Assembly: GCA_013364255.1 (NCBI GenBank) | Contig: CP054936.1 | Location: 4,618,853 to 4,682,852, forward strand | Source: Streptomyces seoulensis | GTDB taxonomy: Bacteria; Actinomycetota; Actinomycetes; Streptomycetales; Streptomycetaceae | Length of the DNA stretch: 64,000 bases | Reading direction: 5' to 3' | In this document: piece by piece, positions 23,585 through 32,774 of the stretch | Layout: the number at the start of each line of letters is the position of its first letter | Position numbering within the stretch: position 1 is the stretch's first letter | Program-made: the position numbers and the translations under genes | Notes under the pieces: model-generated | What the model was told of the DNA's origin: nothing | What the model saw: the letters and a program-made list of their open reading frames with translations, nothing else | Database searches by the model: none

Positions 23585-25984
23585 ATGACCCACAGCGACG
23601 CCGGTACGGAACTCGACCCCGTGCACCCCGTGCCCATACCGCCGGCGCGGGCGGGCGGACTCACGGCGGGCGAGGTCGCCGAGCGCGTCGCGCGCGGTGA
23701 GGTCAACGACGTGCCGGTGCGCGGCAGCCGCTCCCTGGCCGACATCGTCCGCGCCAACGTCTTCACCCGGTTCAACGCGATCATCGGCGTGCTCTGGCTG
23801 ATCACGCTGTTCGTCGCGCCGATCCAGGACAGCCTGTTCGGCTTCGTGATCATCGCCAACACCGGCATCGGCATCGTGCAGGAGTGGCGGGCGAAGAAGA
23901 CCCTCGACTCGCTCGCCGTGATCGGCGAGGCCCGCCCGAACGTACGGCGCGACGGTGCCACCGCGGAGATCGCCACCTCGCAGATCGTCCTGGACGACGT
24001 GATCGAGATCGGGCCCGGCGACAAGGTCGTCGTGGACGGCGTCTGCGTCGAGGCCGACGGGCTGGAGATCGACGAGTCGCTGCTCACCGGCGAGGCCGAC
24101 CCCGTCGTCAAGCGCCGCGGCGACCAGGTGATGTCCGGCAGCTTCGTCGTCGCGGGCGGCGGCGCCTTCCAGGCGCGGCGGGTCGGCCGCGCGGCCTACG
24201 CCGCCCAGCTCGCCGAGGAGGCCTCCCGCTTCACCCTCGTCCACTCCGAACTGCGCACCGGCATCTCCACCATCCTCAAGTACGTGCTGTGGATGATGAT
24301 CCCGACCGCGGTCGGGCTCGTCATCAGCCAGCTCGTCGCCAAGGACGACGACCTGAAGGACTCCGTCGCCCGGATGATCGGCGGCATCGTGCCGATGGTC
24401 CCCGAGGGGCTGGTGCTGCTGACCTCCGTCGCCTTCGCCATCGGCGTGATCCGGCTCGGCCGCAAGCAGTGCCTGGTGCAGGAACTGCCCGCCATCGAGG
24501 GCCTGGCCCGGGTGGACACCGTGTGCCTGGACAAGACCGGCACGCTCACCGAGGGCGGCATGGACGTCACCGAGGTCCGCCTCCTGGACGGCGGGGACGA
24601 GGCGTACGTCCGCCGGGTCCTCGGCGCCCTCGGCGAGTCCGACCCGCGCCCCAACGCCTCCCTCCAGGCGATCATCGAGTCCTGTCCGGACAGCGAGGAG
24701 TGGCGCTGCGTGGAGTCGCTGCCCTTCTCCTCGGCCCGCAAGTACAGCGGCGCCAGCTTCAGCGAGGGCGACGGCGAGTCCAGCACGTGGCTGCTGGGCG
24801 CGCCGGACGTGCTGCTGCCGGAGGAGTCGCCGGCGCTCGCCGAGACGGGGCGGCTCAACGAGCGGGGGCTGCGCGTGCTGCTGCTGGCCCGGGCCGGCCG
24901 GGAGCTGGACGACCCGGACGTCACCCGCGATCTGACGCCCACCGCGCTGGTCGTGCTGGAGCAGCGGCTGCGGCCCGACGCGGCCGGCACCCTGCGCTAC
25001 TTCGCCGACCAGGACGTCCGCGCCAAGGTGATCTCCGGCGACAACGCGGTCTCGGTGGGCGCGGTGGCCGCCAAGGCCGGGCTGGACGGCGGCCCCGCCG
25101 TGGACGCGCGCAAGCTGCCCGAGGAGCGGGCGGCGCTGGCCGAGCGCCTCGACGGGTCGACGGTGTTCGGGCGGGTCACCCCGCAGCAGAAGCGGGACAT
25201 GGTGGGCGCCCTCCAGTCACGCGGGCACACGGTGGCGATGACCGGCGACGGCGTCAACGACGTGCTGGCGCTGAAGGACGCCGACATCGGGGTGGCGATG
25301 GGCTCCGGCTCGGAGGCCACCAAGGCGGTCGCGCAGATCGTGCTGCTGGACAACAGCTTCGCCACCCTGCCCTCGGTGGTGGCCGAGGGCCGCCGCGTCA
25401 TCGGCAACATCACCCGGGTCGCGACGCTGTTCCTGGTCAAGACGGTCTACTCGGTGCTGCTCGCGGTGCTGGTGGTGTGCTCGCAGGTGGAGTACCCCTT
25501 CCTGCCCCGGCACCTGACCCTGCTGTCCACCCTGACCATCGGCGTCCCGGCCTTCTTCCTGGCCCTGGCCCCGAACAACGAGCGCGCCAGACCGCACTTC
25601 GTGCGGCGCGTGATGCGGTACGCGATCCCCGGCGGCGTGGTGGCCGGGGCGGCGACCTTCGCGACGTACCTGCTCGCCCGGACCCACTACACCGGTCCGG
25701 ACGCGCTCGACGCGGAGACCAGCGCGGCGACGCTCACCCTGTTCCTGGTCTCCATGTGGGTGCTGGCGATCATCGCCCGCCCCTACACCTGGTGGCGGGT
25801 CGCGCTGGTGGCCGCGATGGGAGCGGCCTTCGTGGTCGTCCTGGCCGTCCCGGCGCTCCAGCACTTCTTCGCGCTGCGCCTGGTGGGCACGACGATGCCC
25901 TGGCTCGCGGTGGGCATCGCCGTGGCCGCGTCGGCGGTGCTGGAACTGCTGTGGACGTGGGTGGGGCGCCGCTTCCCGGCGTAG
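23585..25984 (+). CDS. P-type ATPase, CtpE-like cation transporter
   Basis: This 799-residue HAD-type cation pump has the actuator loop LTGEADPV (TGEA), a membrane metal-site segment PMVPEGLVLLTS, the phosphorylation site CLDKTGTL (Asp316), and the hinge TGDGVNDVLALKDADIGVAMG. The VL in place of AP in the hinge and the PEGL membrane motif match the mycobacterial CtpE group, a member of which is reported to be a calcium importer. It has about eight C-terminal and N-terminal membrane helices in total and no N-terminal metal-binding domain. An alternative ATG lies 4 nt upstream in another frame. Ion specificity is inferred. Confidence 0.88.
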   Translation: MTHSDAGTELDPVHPVPIPPARAGGLTAGEVAERVARGEVNDVPVRGSRSLADIVRANVFTRFNAIIGVLWLITLFVAPIQDSLFGFVIIANTGIGIVQEWRAKKTLDSLAVIGEARPNVRRDGATAEIATSQIVLDDVIEIGPGDKVVVDGVCVEADGLEIDESLLTGEADPVVKRRGDQVMSGSFVVAGGGAFQARRVGRAAYAAQLAEEASRFTLVHSELRTGISTILKYVLWMMIPTAVGLVISQLVAKDDDLKDSVARMIGGIVPMVPEGLVLLTSVAFAIGVIRLGRKQCLVQELPAIEGLARVDTVCLDKTGTLTEGGMDVTEVRLLDGGDEAYVRRVLGALGESDPRPNASLQAIIESCPDSEEWRCVESLPFSSARKYSGASFSEGDGESSTWLLGAPDVLLPEESPALAETGRLNERGLRVLLLARAGRELDDPDVTRDLTPTALVVLEQRLRPDAAGTLRYFADQDVRAKVISGDNAVSVGAVAAKAGLDGGPAVDARKLPEERAALAERLDGSTVFGRVTPQQKRDMVGALQSRGHTVAMTGDGVNDVLALKDADIGVAMGSGSEATKAVAQIVLLDNSFATLPSVVAEGRRVIGNITRVATLFLVKTVYSVLLAVLVVCSQVEYPFLPRHLTLLSTLTIGVPAFFLALAPNNERARPHFVRRVMRYAIPGGVVAGAATFATYLLARTHYTGPDALDAETSAATLTLFLVSMWVLAIIARPYTWWRVALVAAMGAAFVVVLAVPALQHFFALRLVGTTMPWLAVGIAVAASAVLELLWTWVGRRFPA

Positions 25985-26055
25985 CCCCGCGCGCGGCGGC
26001 GCGGGCCGCCTGCGGAGATCCGTGCCCGGTCCCTCCCCCGGCAGGAGCCGCGTTT

Positions 26056-26086
26056 CTCTACCGGCGGTAGAGGATCGCGGTAGAGT
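26056..26086 (+). promoter_or_regulatory. Operator and probable leaderless promoter of the toxin-antitoxin-like pair
   Basis: A 17-bp perfect palindrome, CTCTACCG-G-CGGTAGAG (26056-26072), is followed by a third copy of the half-site, CGGTAGAG (26078-26085). The hexamer TAGAGT (26081-26086) resembles a -10 box, and the ATG follows 6 nt later with no Shine-Dalgarno. The transcript may therefore start at the ATG. Confidence 0.6.
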
Positions 26087-26092
26087 CGGGTC

Positions 26093-26365
26093 ATGGCGGA
26101 CGAGACGAGCATCAAGGTGAGCGCGGCGGCGCGGGACAGGCTGGCGCAGCTGGCCGCCGAGCGCGGTACGACGATCCGGAACCTGGTGGAGGAGCTGGCG
26201 CAGGACACACCGACCAGGGCGGAGTACGCCGAGCGTGCCGAGCTGGCCCGCTCGGAGCTCGCCGCCGCGCTGGGGCAGGCGCCCAGCCCGGAGGCCGAGG
26301 CGAAGGCCCGCGCTCTTCTGGAGCGCCTGGGCGCTCCTCAGTCCGGCTCGCGGGCGGCCGCGTGA
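26093..26365 (+). CDS. Antitoxin-like ribbon-helix-helix protein
   Basis: This 90-residue protein starts MADETSIKVSAAARDRLAQLA, then ERGTTIRNLVEELAQ, and ends in a long charged helix (residues 40-85). An RHH head with a helical tail is the usual build of a type II antitoxin. It overlaps the next gene at TGATG. A palindrome with an additional half-site directly upstream fits autorepression by the protein or its complex. The partner identity is less certain than this call. Confidence 0.75.
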   Translation: MADETSIKVSAAARDRLAQLAAERGTTIRNLVEELAQDTPTRAEYAERAELARSELAAALGQAPSPEAEAKARALLERLGAPQSGSRAAA

Positions 26366-26763
26366 TGGGGGCGATTTCGGTCGTTCTGGACCACACCACC
26401 GCCACCGCTCTGTACGACCCGAAGGACCCGTTCAACGAGGCGGTCGCCGCGTTCTACGTACAGGCGTCCGGCGGGCTCGGTGATCTGTACGCGCCGGTGC
26501 TGTCGCTGACAGCCGGTGACGCCGAGCGGCCCGGACTGCTGGGCTACATCAAGGGGCTGCGGTTCATCCGGATCGAGGCGCTCGACACGGACGCCGCGGT
26601 CACCGCCACCGAACTGCTGCGGTTCGGGCACTCCTGGGCCGCCGTGCACGCCATCCACGCCGCCCGGCCGACGGCCGCCCACCCCGCCGGCCGGTTCCTG
26701 CTCACCCTCACCCCCAAGGCGTACGCGGGCACCGGCGTACAGGCCGTCCACCCCGGCCAGTAG
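26365..26763 (+). CDS. Putative PIN-like toxin partner
   Basis: This 132-residue protein starts at ATG overlapping the antitoxin stop; a GTG one codon upstream is also possible. It opens with a strand ending in Asp (ISVVLDHTTATALY), as PIN domains do, and has FIRIEALDTDAAVTATELLRFG in the middle. The full acidic quartet of active PIN nucleases is not evident. Position and overlap with an RHH antitoxin are the main evidence for a toxin role. Confidence 0.55.
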   Translation: MGAISVVLDHTTATALYDPKDPFNEAVAAFYVQASGGLGDLYAPVLSLTAGDAERPGLLGYIKGLRFIRIEALDTDAAVTATELLRFGHSWAAVHAIHAARPTAAHPAGRFLLTLTPKAYAGTGVQAVHPGQ

Positions 26764-26854
26764 CCGCCGGCATCCGGTGGCGGCCACTGCCCTCGCCGAC
26801 GGCCTCATCCGGCTCGACCAGGTGAGCGACGGGCGCCCCCTCCTGGCCGGACTC

Positions 26855-29800
26855 CTAGTCGAACCAGCGGTCGCGGGCCAGTTCCTCGGTGCGGGACGGG
26901 TCTTCCAGGAGGGCGGCCACCTCGAAGCGGCGGGGCCACTGGCCGGCGGCCCAGGCGAGGCCCGCGGCGACGCCCTCCAGGGTGGCCGCGTGCAGGACGC
27001 CGTCCGGGGTGAGGCGCCAGTCCAACTCGGTCCCGTCGACCACGAGTTCCTCGTGCTCGACGTAGGTCTCGGGGGTGCGCGGGCCGAGCAGCGCCCGTAC
27101 CGGCTCCGGTACGTCGTGCTCGGCGCCGGCCGAGTCGACCCCGCCGGTGACGGACTCGCTCAGCCGCCGCACCTGGAACAGCTCGGCCAACTCGGCGGCC
27201 AGGGCGGGCCGTACGGGCAGCAGCGGGACGCCGGAGGTGAACGGGAGCAGGTCCGGGGAGTCGCACACCACGGCGTCGGCGGCGTCCACCACCGTCACCC
27301 GCCCGTCCAGCACGGCCCGCACCTCGTCGGGCAGCGTGACCTGTTCCGGGTCCAGCTCGGCCAACGCGCCGTAGAGAGCGTGCAGTTGGCCGGACGTCAC
27401 CGGGCGGTCCGGGTCGGCGAGCCGGTCCAGCAGCTCGGCCGCGCCGCCCGGCTCGGCGAGCAGCGCCGCCACACTGGTGCGCACGCCGAGCGCCCGCAGC
27501 ACCTGCTCGTCGTCGAAGCCGGTGGCGTCCGCCTCGTCGTACAGGCCGCGCAGCAGCGGGTCGGAGCCGGCGGCGCGCAGTCCGGCCGGGCGGCGGCCGC
27601 CGAGCACCGGGTGCCCGCGCAGCCACCAGGCGGTGTAAGGCCGTACGACCTCGTGGGTGCCGTCCGGCAGCAGGATCCGCACCGGCTGGGTGAGCGCGTC
27701 GCGCAGCGGCGGCCGCGCCAGCAGGGCGAGGGCGGCGGGCCACTGCTCGTCGTCCACCAGGTCCAGGTCGCGCACGGCGACGATCTCGGTGGCGACCGGC
27801 GGGACCGGGCTGTCCGGGAAGCGGTCGAGGACGTCCTCGCTCCACACGTCCACCGCGTCCAGCAGCCCGGGGTCGTCGGGCTCGGGGAAGTCGCTCTCGC
27901 GGGGCTCCAGTTCGTCCGGGTCCAGGACGACGTCGGTGGCGCGGACCAGGGCGAAGTCCACCAGCACCCCGCAGGCGGCGAGCGGCTGTTCGCCCCACTT
28001 GTCGGCCAGCTCCAAGTCGACGGAGGGCAGTTCGTCCTCCCGCATGATCCGGGCGAACGGGCCGCCGGGGAAGACGAGTTCGCCGGCCGGGGCGAGTTCG
28101 CCGTCCTCGTCGGGCAGGGCGAGCGCGCCGAGCCAGGGCTCGTCGCCGGGCTCCAGGCCCGCATCCCGCACCAACGCGAGGACGGTGTCGGCGAGTTCGT
28201 CGGCGTCCGGGGTGTCCTCGTCCCACCCGCCGCCGTCCGCGTCGAGGGAGGCGGCCACCGCGGCCCGCACCTGCGGGGTGGTGAGCACCGCGCGCGGGGT
28301 GGCGGGCAGCGCGCCCAGCTTCTCCAGGATCGGGTGGGCGGCGTCCGGGTGGGCGACCTTCAGACCGAGCCGGGCCAGCACCTCGGGATCGGCGACGGCG
28401 GCGCTGTCCGGGGCGGGCAGCAGCACCTGCCGGGGCCCGAGCGTGGTGCGGCCGTCGGCGAGCGGCACGGGCAGGCCGGAGAGCCGGTCGGGGTCGACGC
28501 CCGCAAGGCTGTCGTACAGCCGCCGCCACCAGTCCGGTTCCTTCTCCAGGCCGGCCAGCCGGTCCACGGCGTCGGTCAGCGGCAGCCGGGCCACGCCGAG
28601 GGTGCGCAGCTCCGCGCGGCGTTCCAGGCCGGCCGGCAGCAGCGTGGGCAGCACCTCGGCGAGGACGCGCACGGTCTCGGCGCCCGCGCCCTCCACCACC
28701 TCGGCGTCGCGCGGGCGCAGCGCCTCGGGCAGCTCGTCGGCGTCGTCCGCGCGCGGGACGGCGGCGGGCGGCAGGAAGGAGGTGCGCGGCAGCCGCTCCA
28801 GGATCGCCCGACGCAGCGCGCCGTCCAGTTCGCCCTTGCCGAGCGGGCCGGGCACGAGGCCGATGACGCCCTCGGTCACCGGGCGCCAGTCGGCGAGCAG
28901 GGCGGCGTAGGCGTCGGCGGCGCGCTCGACGAGGAAGTCGGTGAGCGGTCCGGGCGCGGTGTGCCGGCGGGTGGAGTCCAACGGGAACGACGCGATGAGC
29001 AGCGCCGGGACGCCGAGGGGTTCGTCGCTGGGCGTGGGGGCGTGCAGGACGGGGCTGGTGCGGGGGGAGGCGGGGGCGCCGTCGGCGTCGACGGGGACGG
29101 CCCAGGTCACCGACCAGCGCGGTCGCAGCCGTTCCTCGACCGGCCGGTCGGCGAGCAGGTCGGGGGTGAGGTCGCCGTGCGCGTCGGCGGTGCGCCAGCG
29201 GGTGGCGCCGGCCGCGGAGTCCGCCACGACGGTGAGCGCGTCCTCGGTGCGGCGGCGCAGCGTGCGCGGCGCGGCGTCGCCGACCTCCACGACGACCTCT
29301 TCGAGGCCGGGCAGCGCCAGGAGGAGCGCGTCGTCGACGGCGCGCAGGAGGCGTTCGGCGAGGTCGGCGGCGGCGGTGTCGCGCAACGGCAGGATGACGA
29401 CGGTGTCGTACGGGTCGGGCGCGGTGCCCTCGGCGGCGAACGGGAGCCGCAGCAGCGGTACGTGGCCGTCGCGGCGGCGGATCTCGTCGCCGAGGCCGGG
29501 GCTGTGCCGCGCGGTCTCCTCCGCGAGGCCGCGCGCCTCGGCCAGGGACCAGCGCACACCGCCGTGCCGGCCGACGACGGCGGGCTCGTCGCTGACGGCG
29601 AGGACGGCGGCGAAGCCGACGCCGAACCGGCCGACGGCGGTGGCCTGTCCGGCGGTGTCCCGCTTCGCGGAGGCGCGCAGCGTGGACAGCGACTCGACGC
29701 CGGTGGCGTCCAGCGGGGCGCCGGTGTTCGCGGCGACGAGGACTCCGTCGCGCAGGGTGAGGCGCAGCCGGCCGGGGACGCCGGCGCGGGCGGCGGCGTC

Positions 29801-29986
29801 GGCGGCGTTCTGCGCCAGTTCGACGACGAGGCGGTCGCGGTAGCCGCCGAGGACGAGGTCCTCCTCGGCGTTGGCGTCCTCCCGGAACCGCGCCGGGCTG
29901 GTGGCCCAGGCGTCCAGCACACCCCGCCGCAGCCGAGCGGTCCCGAAGGGATCGCCACCGACGGACGGCTGCACGAACATACTCAC
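26855..29986 (-). CDS. Sacsin-like GHKL (Hsp90-type) ATPase protein
   Basis: This large cytosolic protein (1043 residues) has an N-terminal Hsp90-type ATP site: ELAQNAADAA (Glu, Asn of the N-box), VLVAANTG, and GRFGVGFAAVLAVSD (lid and G2). The rest is helical, without Hsp90 middle or C-terminal signatures, and matches what is annotated in streptomycetes as a sacsin N-terminal-like protein. The GTG start (29986) is chosen because GGAGAAG lies about 7 nt upstream; a Met two codons later is possible. It ends 91 nt from the convergent toxin-like gene. A chaperone role is inferred from the fold. Confidence 0.85.
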   Translation of the reverse strand: MSMFVQPSVGGDPFGTARLRRGVLDAWATSPARFREDANAEEDLVLGGYRDRLVVELAQNAADAAARAGVPGRLRLTLRDGVLVAANTGAPLDATGVESLSTLRASAKRDTAGQATAVGRFGVGFAAVLAVSDEPAVVGRHGGVRWSLAEARGLAEETARHSPGLGDEIRRRDGHVPLLRLPFAAEGTAPDPYDTVVILPLRDTAAADLAERLLRAVDDALLLALPGLEEVVVEVGDAAPRTLRRRTEDALTVVADSAAGATRWRTADAHGDLTPDLLADRPVEERLRPRWSVTWAVPVDADGAPASPRTSPVLHAPTPSDEPLGVPALLIASFPLDSTRRHTAPGPLTDFLVERAADAYAALLADWRPVTEGVIGLVPGPLGKGELDGALRRAILERLPRTSFLPPAAVPRADDADELPEALRPRDAEVVEGAGAETVRVLAEVLPTLLPAGLERRAELRTLGVARLPLTDAVDRLAGLEKEPDWWRRLYDSLAGVDPDRLSGLPVPLADGRTTLGPRQVLLPAPDSAAVADPEVLARLGLKVAHPDAAHPILEKLGALPATPRAVLTTPQVRAAVAASLDADGGGWDEDTPDADELADTVLALVRDAGLEPGDEPWLGALALPDEDGELAPAGELVFPGGPFARIMREDELPSVDLELADKWGEQPLAACGVLVDFALVRATDVVLDPDELEPRESDFPEPDDPGLLDAVDVWSEDVLDRFPDSPVPPVATEIVAVRDLDLVDDEQWPAALALLARPPLRDALTQPVRILLPDGTHEVVRPYTAWWLRGHPVLGGRRPAGLRAAGSDPLLRGLYDEADATGFDDEQVLRALGVRTSVAALLAEPGGAAELLDRLADPDRPVTSGQLHALYGALAELDPEQVTLPDEVRAVLDGRVTVVDAADAVVCDSPDLLPFTSGVPLLPVRPALAAELAELFQVRRLSESVTGGVDSAGAEHDVPEPVRALLGPRTPETYVEHEELVVDGTELDWRLTPDGVLHAATLEGVAAGLAWAAGQWPRRFEVAALLEDPSRTEELARDRWFD

Positions 29987-30417
29987 GTCGCTTCTCCTCA
30001 CGAGGGTGAGATCGACGGTACCGCGCGGTCACGACACGGCACGCACGGCGCCTGGTGAAGATCGAGTGCCCGCCGCCTTGGCGAACTCGACGACGCGCGT
30101 CTCCCCCGCCTCGCGCCGCAGCTTCGACTGCCGTCCGCCTCGTGCCTGTGCTGTCCCGCCTCGCCGTCCACCGACAGAGGCGCCCGTTCGTTCACGGGGG
30201 CGCCCCGCTCGTGGCAACGGCACCGACAGCCTGGACAGCATCCGACCGCTCGGCGCGGTGACCGCGCGCAACCAATGAGTCACTTCACACGTTAAGCAGA
30301 TATGTCCACTCTGTCTGACATGAATCGAGAAACCGGGGCGAGAGGGTCCCGTCGCGCCCCAGCCCTCCCGCCGACGGGGCATCCCCTCACCCACCCCTGA
30401 TCACGACAAGGAACCAC
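29987..30417. other. Intergenic region between divergent sacsin-like and Rpn-like genes
   Basis: Open frames on both strands here show no family pattern, and I support none. The last 130 nt (from about 30285) are lower in GC than the surroundings, with GTTAAGCAGATATG, and probably hold the promoter of the downstream gene. Confidence 0.4.
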
Positions 30418-31302
30418 ATGGTCAGCTCGTCCCATGAGGCGATGCACCGGATCTTCCAGGACTACCCGGGGCTCTTCTCCCGCGTGTCCGAAGCGCTCAG
30501 CATCCCGTTCCCGCGGGCCACAGCGGTCAGCGTGCTGCCCAACGACGTCACCGAGACGAAACCCGTCGACCGGCGGATCGACACGCTGCTGCGCATCGAC
30601 ACACAGGACCACGGACCCTTTCTCCTCGCGGTCGAAGCGCAGAAGAAGAAGGACCCCGAGAAACCGGCCAGCTGGGGCTACTACCTCGCGTACCTGCGCA
30701 GCAAATACCGTCTGCCGCCGCTGCTGCTAGTGGTCTGCCAGGATCGCGCCACCGCCGAGTGGGCGACCCGGCCGGAGCCCATCGGCTTCTTCTCGTGGCC
30801 CTCACTGACCGTTCGGCCGATCGTCGCCGGACCACACAACATGCCGGTCATCACCGATCCCGAAGAGGCCCGTGCCGACCTCGCCCTGACCGCCCTGGCG
30901 GCCATCACGCACGCGGCCGGTCCGGAGGTCGGTGCCATACTGAAAGCCCTGTCCACCGCGCTTCGGGACGTCCCCGAAGACGTAGCAGACCCCATCATCG
31001 AATTCACCGCTCAGGGTCTGGGCGACCGCCCGGCCAAGCACCTCTGGAGGAATCTGGTGGCCGTGGACCTCTCGTTCTACAAGTCCTACCTCTCCGAGGA
31101 GATCCGCGACGAAGGCCGTGCTCAAGGCCGGGCCCAGGGCCGGGCCGAGGACGTTCTGCTCGTTCTGGAGCAGCGTGGCGTCGAGGTCTCCCGAGAGGTA
31201 CGGCGGCGGGTGACCGAGTGCGCGGATCACGACGTTCTGCGGACCTGGCTCACCCGGGCCGTCACCGCGGCGAAGGCCGAGGAGATCTTCGGGGAGAGCT
31301 GA
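30418..31302 (+). CDS. Rpn-like PD-(D/E)XK nuclease-family protein
   Basis: This 294-residue protein is of a type expanded in Streptomyces (it starts MVSSSHEAMHRIFQDYPGLF). The core shows Asp55 in DRRIDTLLRI and Glu73-x-Gln75 in LLAVEAQKKKD, the D...ExQ arrangement of the Rpn/transposase-associated PD-(D/E)XK nucleases. A second half includes a short repeat GRAQGRAQGRAE and a helical end with RVTECADHDVLRTWL. The Shine-Dalgarno AAGGA lies 6 nt before the ATG. The gene is alone and ends at a terminator. Nuclease activity is inferred. Confidence 0.72.
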   Translation: MVSSSHEAMHRIFQDYPGLFSRVSEALSIPFPRATAVSVLPNDVTETKPVDRRIDTLLRIDTQDHGPFLLAVEAQKKKDPEKPASWGYYLAYLRSKYRLPPLLLVVCQDRATAEWATRPEPIGFFSWPSLTVRPIVAGPHNMPVITDPEEARADLALTALAAITHAAGPEVGAILKALSTALRDVPEDVADPIIEFTAQGLGDRPAKHLWRNLVAVDLSFYKSYLSEEIRDEGRAQGRAQGRAEDVLLVLEQRGVEVSREVRRRVTECADHDVLRTWLTRAVTAAKAEEIFGES

Positions 31303-31310
31303 CCCGGGTT

Positions 31311-31340
31311 GCCCCTCCGCGTCCGGAGAACCGGAGGGGC
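31311..31340. terminator. Terminator between convergent Rpn-like and DUF3027 genes
   Basis: GCCCCTCCG and CGGAGGGGC make a 9-bp stem with a 12-nt loop, placed between the two stops. There is no T-run. Confidence 0.7.
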
Positions 31341-31347
31341 GGCCTCC

Positions 31348-32274
31348 CTACGAGTGGCCCAGTTCCGCCGTCTCCTCGTCCGGGACCGGGGGGAGCGAGC
31401 CGGAGTCGGGGGCGGGGCGCAGCGGGAAGGGGTCGACGCGGGTCTCGTCGATGACCGGGGTGGCCGGCTGCGGGGGCGTCGGCATGACCGCGGCCTCCGA
31501 GTGGCCGCCGCAGCCGTAGGACAGGGAGACGACGCGGCCGTCGGCCGGGGAGAACTCGTTGGCGCACACGCCGAACGCCTGTCCGAGCGAGCCGCCGATC
31601 GGCGCGAGGAAGCCGCAGCTCACACAGGACGCCGGGGCGGCCTGCGCCATCGGCGTCTTCGCGCCGAACGCCTCTTCCCAGCGGTCGGCCGCCGCATGCA
31701 GGCCGTAGCGGGACAGGACCCGCGCGCGCCGCAGCCCCAGTTCCTCGGCGACCGCCGCGACCGAGCCCCGCGAGGGCGCGGCGGGCAGGTTGCGCGGCGG
31801 GCCGTCGGTGACCTCGGCGTCCTCCGCCTCCACCAGCTCGGCCATCTCCTCGGAGACGGCGGAGTTCGGCGGCGGCGCGTCCTCGCCGGAGAACCCGGGC
31901 TCCAGACGCAGGTCCTCCGCGTCCGTGGGCAGCAGATCTCCCGGCCCCATGTCGCCGGGGCGCAGCCGCTCGCTCCACGGCACCCACTCGGGCGCGAGCA
32001 CCGCTTCCTCGCCGGGCAGCAGCACCGCCTCGTCCAGCGTGACGATCTTCGCGCGGGAGGCGCGCGCCACCGTGACGGCCCAGCGCCAGCCCCGGTAGCC
32101 CAGCTCCTTGCACTCGAAGAAGTGGGTGACCACGCGGTCACCCTCGGCCACCACACCCGCGTGCTCACCGACGACGCCGGGCGCTGCCACCTCCTCCGCT
32201 GCGACGCGGGCGAGGTCGACGGCCTCGGCGCACAGGCGGTCGGGGGTGCGGCTTCGCGTGGTCGCTGCGCTCAC
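31348..32274 (-). CDS. DUF3027 zinc-ribbon-like protein
   Basis: This 308-residue protein starts VSAATTRSRTPDRLCAEAVDLAR at GTG with AGGAGAGAAG upstream. Family landmarks are FFECKELGYRGWRW and AVTVARAS. Later come SCVSCGFL and FGVCANEFSPADG, whose cysteines may bind zinc, and SYGCGGHSEA. DUF3027 is restricted to actinobacteria and has no established function. The longer upstream frame reaching 32679 is rejected for lack of a ribosome binding site. Confidence 0.85.
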   Translation of the reverse strand: MSAATTRSRTPDRLCAEAVDLARVAAEEVAAPGVVGEHAGVVAEGDRVVTHFFECKELGYRGWRWAVTVARASRAKIVTLDEAVLLPGEEAVLAPEWVPWSERLRPGDMGPGDLLPTDAEDLRLEPGFSGEDAPPPNSAVSEEMAELVEAEDAEVTDGPPRNLPAAPSRGSVAAVAEELGLRRARVLSRYGLHAAADRWEEAFGAKTPMAQAAPASCVSCGFLAPIGGSLGQAFGVCANEFSPADGRVVSLSYGCGGHSEAAVMPTPPQPATPVIDETRVDPFPLRPAPDSGSLPPVPDEETAELGHS

Positions 32275-32774
32275 AGGTATCGCTTCTCTCCTACGCCGTC
32301 TCTCGGGTGCGCCGGCCTGAAGGCGGCGGTGCGAACGGAGCGGACCTGCGGACCGCGTCGACGTACGCGCCCGCTCGCGCTCGGGCGCACCTACGTCATC
32401 CATTCTGCGGTATGCCCGTAAGGCGCGCGGCCGAGAACGTTCGCCACGGCGCGCTACGCACGCTACCTTCTCACCGCCGCTCGGCCTACACCGACGGCCC
32501 CTCGACGCCGCGCGGCGCATGGATTCGCCCGATCCGCGAAACGGTCCGCAGCATCCCGGAGGCCGCCCCGAGAGTCCCCTCGGACCACTCCGCGCGCCCC
32601 TGAACCGTCCCGGGCGCGCCCGTAGGGCATACCGGCGGGAACACCCCGAAGGCATCCCGAAGGGCATCCCGGAGGGCATCCTCCCCCGTCCGCGGGTGCG
32701 TCCGTCGGGGGCCGGGTGGCCCGTTCCGGGCCGTCCTGACGCTAGCGGCGGCCGTCTCGGGGCAGTATGACGGA
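32275..32774. other. 500-bp divergent intergenic region
   Basis: No gene is supported. It contains three near-identical 12-bp direct repeats of GGCATCCCGAAG type (about 32652-32682) and must carry the promoters of the DUF3027 and MFS genes. No promoter box is clear enough to mark. Confidence 0.45.

Noticed and set aside
26516..30058. Open frame of about 1180 codons on the plus strand
   Set aside because: It is the antisense shadow of the sacsin-like ATPase, whose own frame has clear GHKL motifs.
29998..30394. Small minus-strand frames between the sacsin-like and Rpn-like genes
   Set aside because: No ribosome binding site, no recognisable residue pattern, and the frames disagree with each other.
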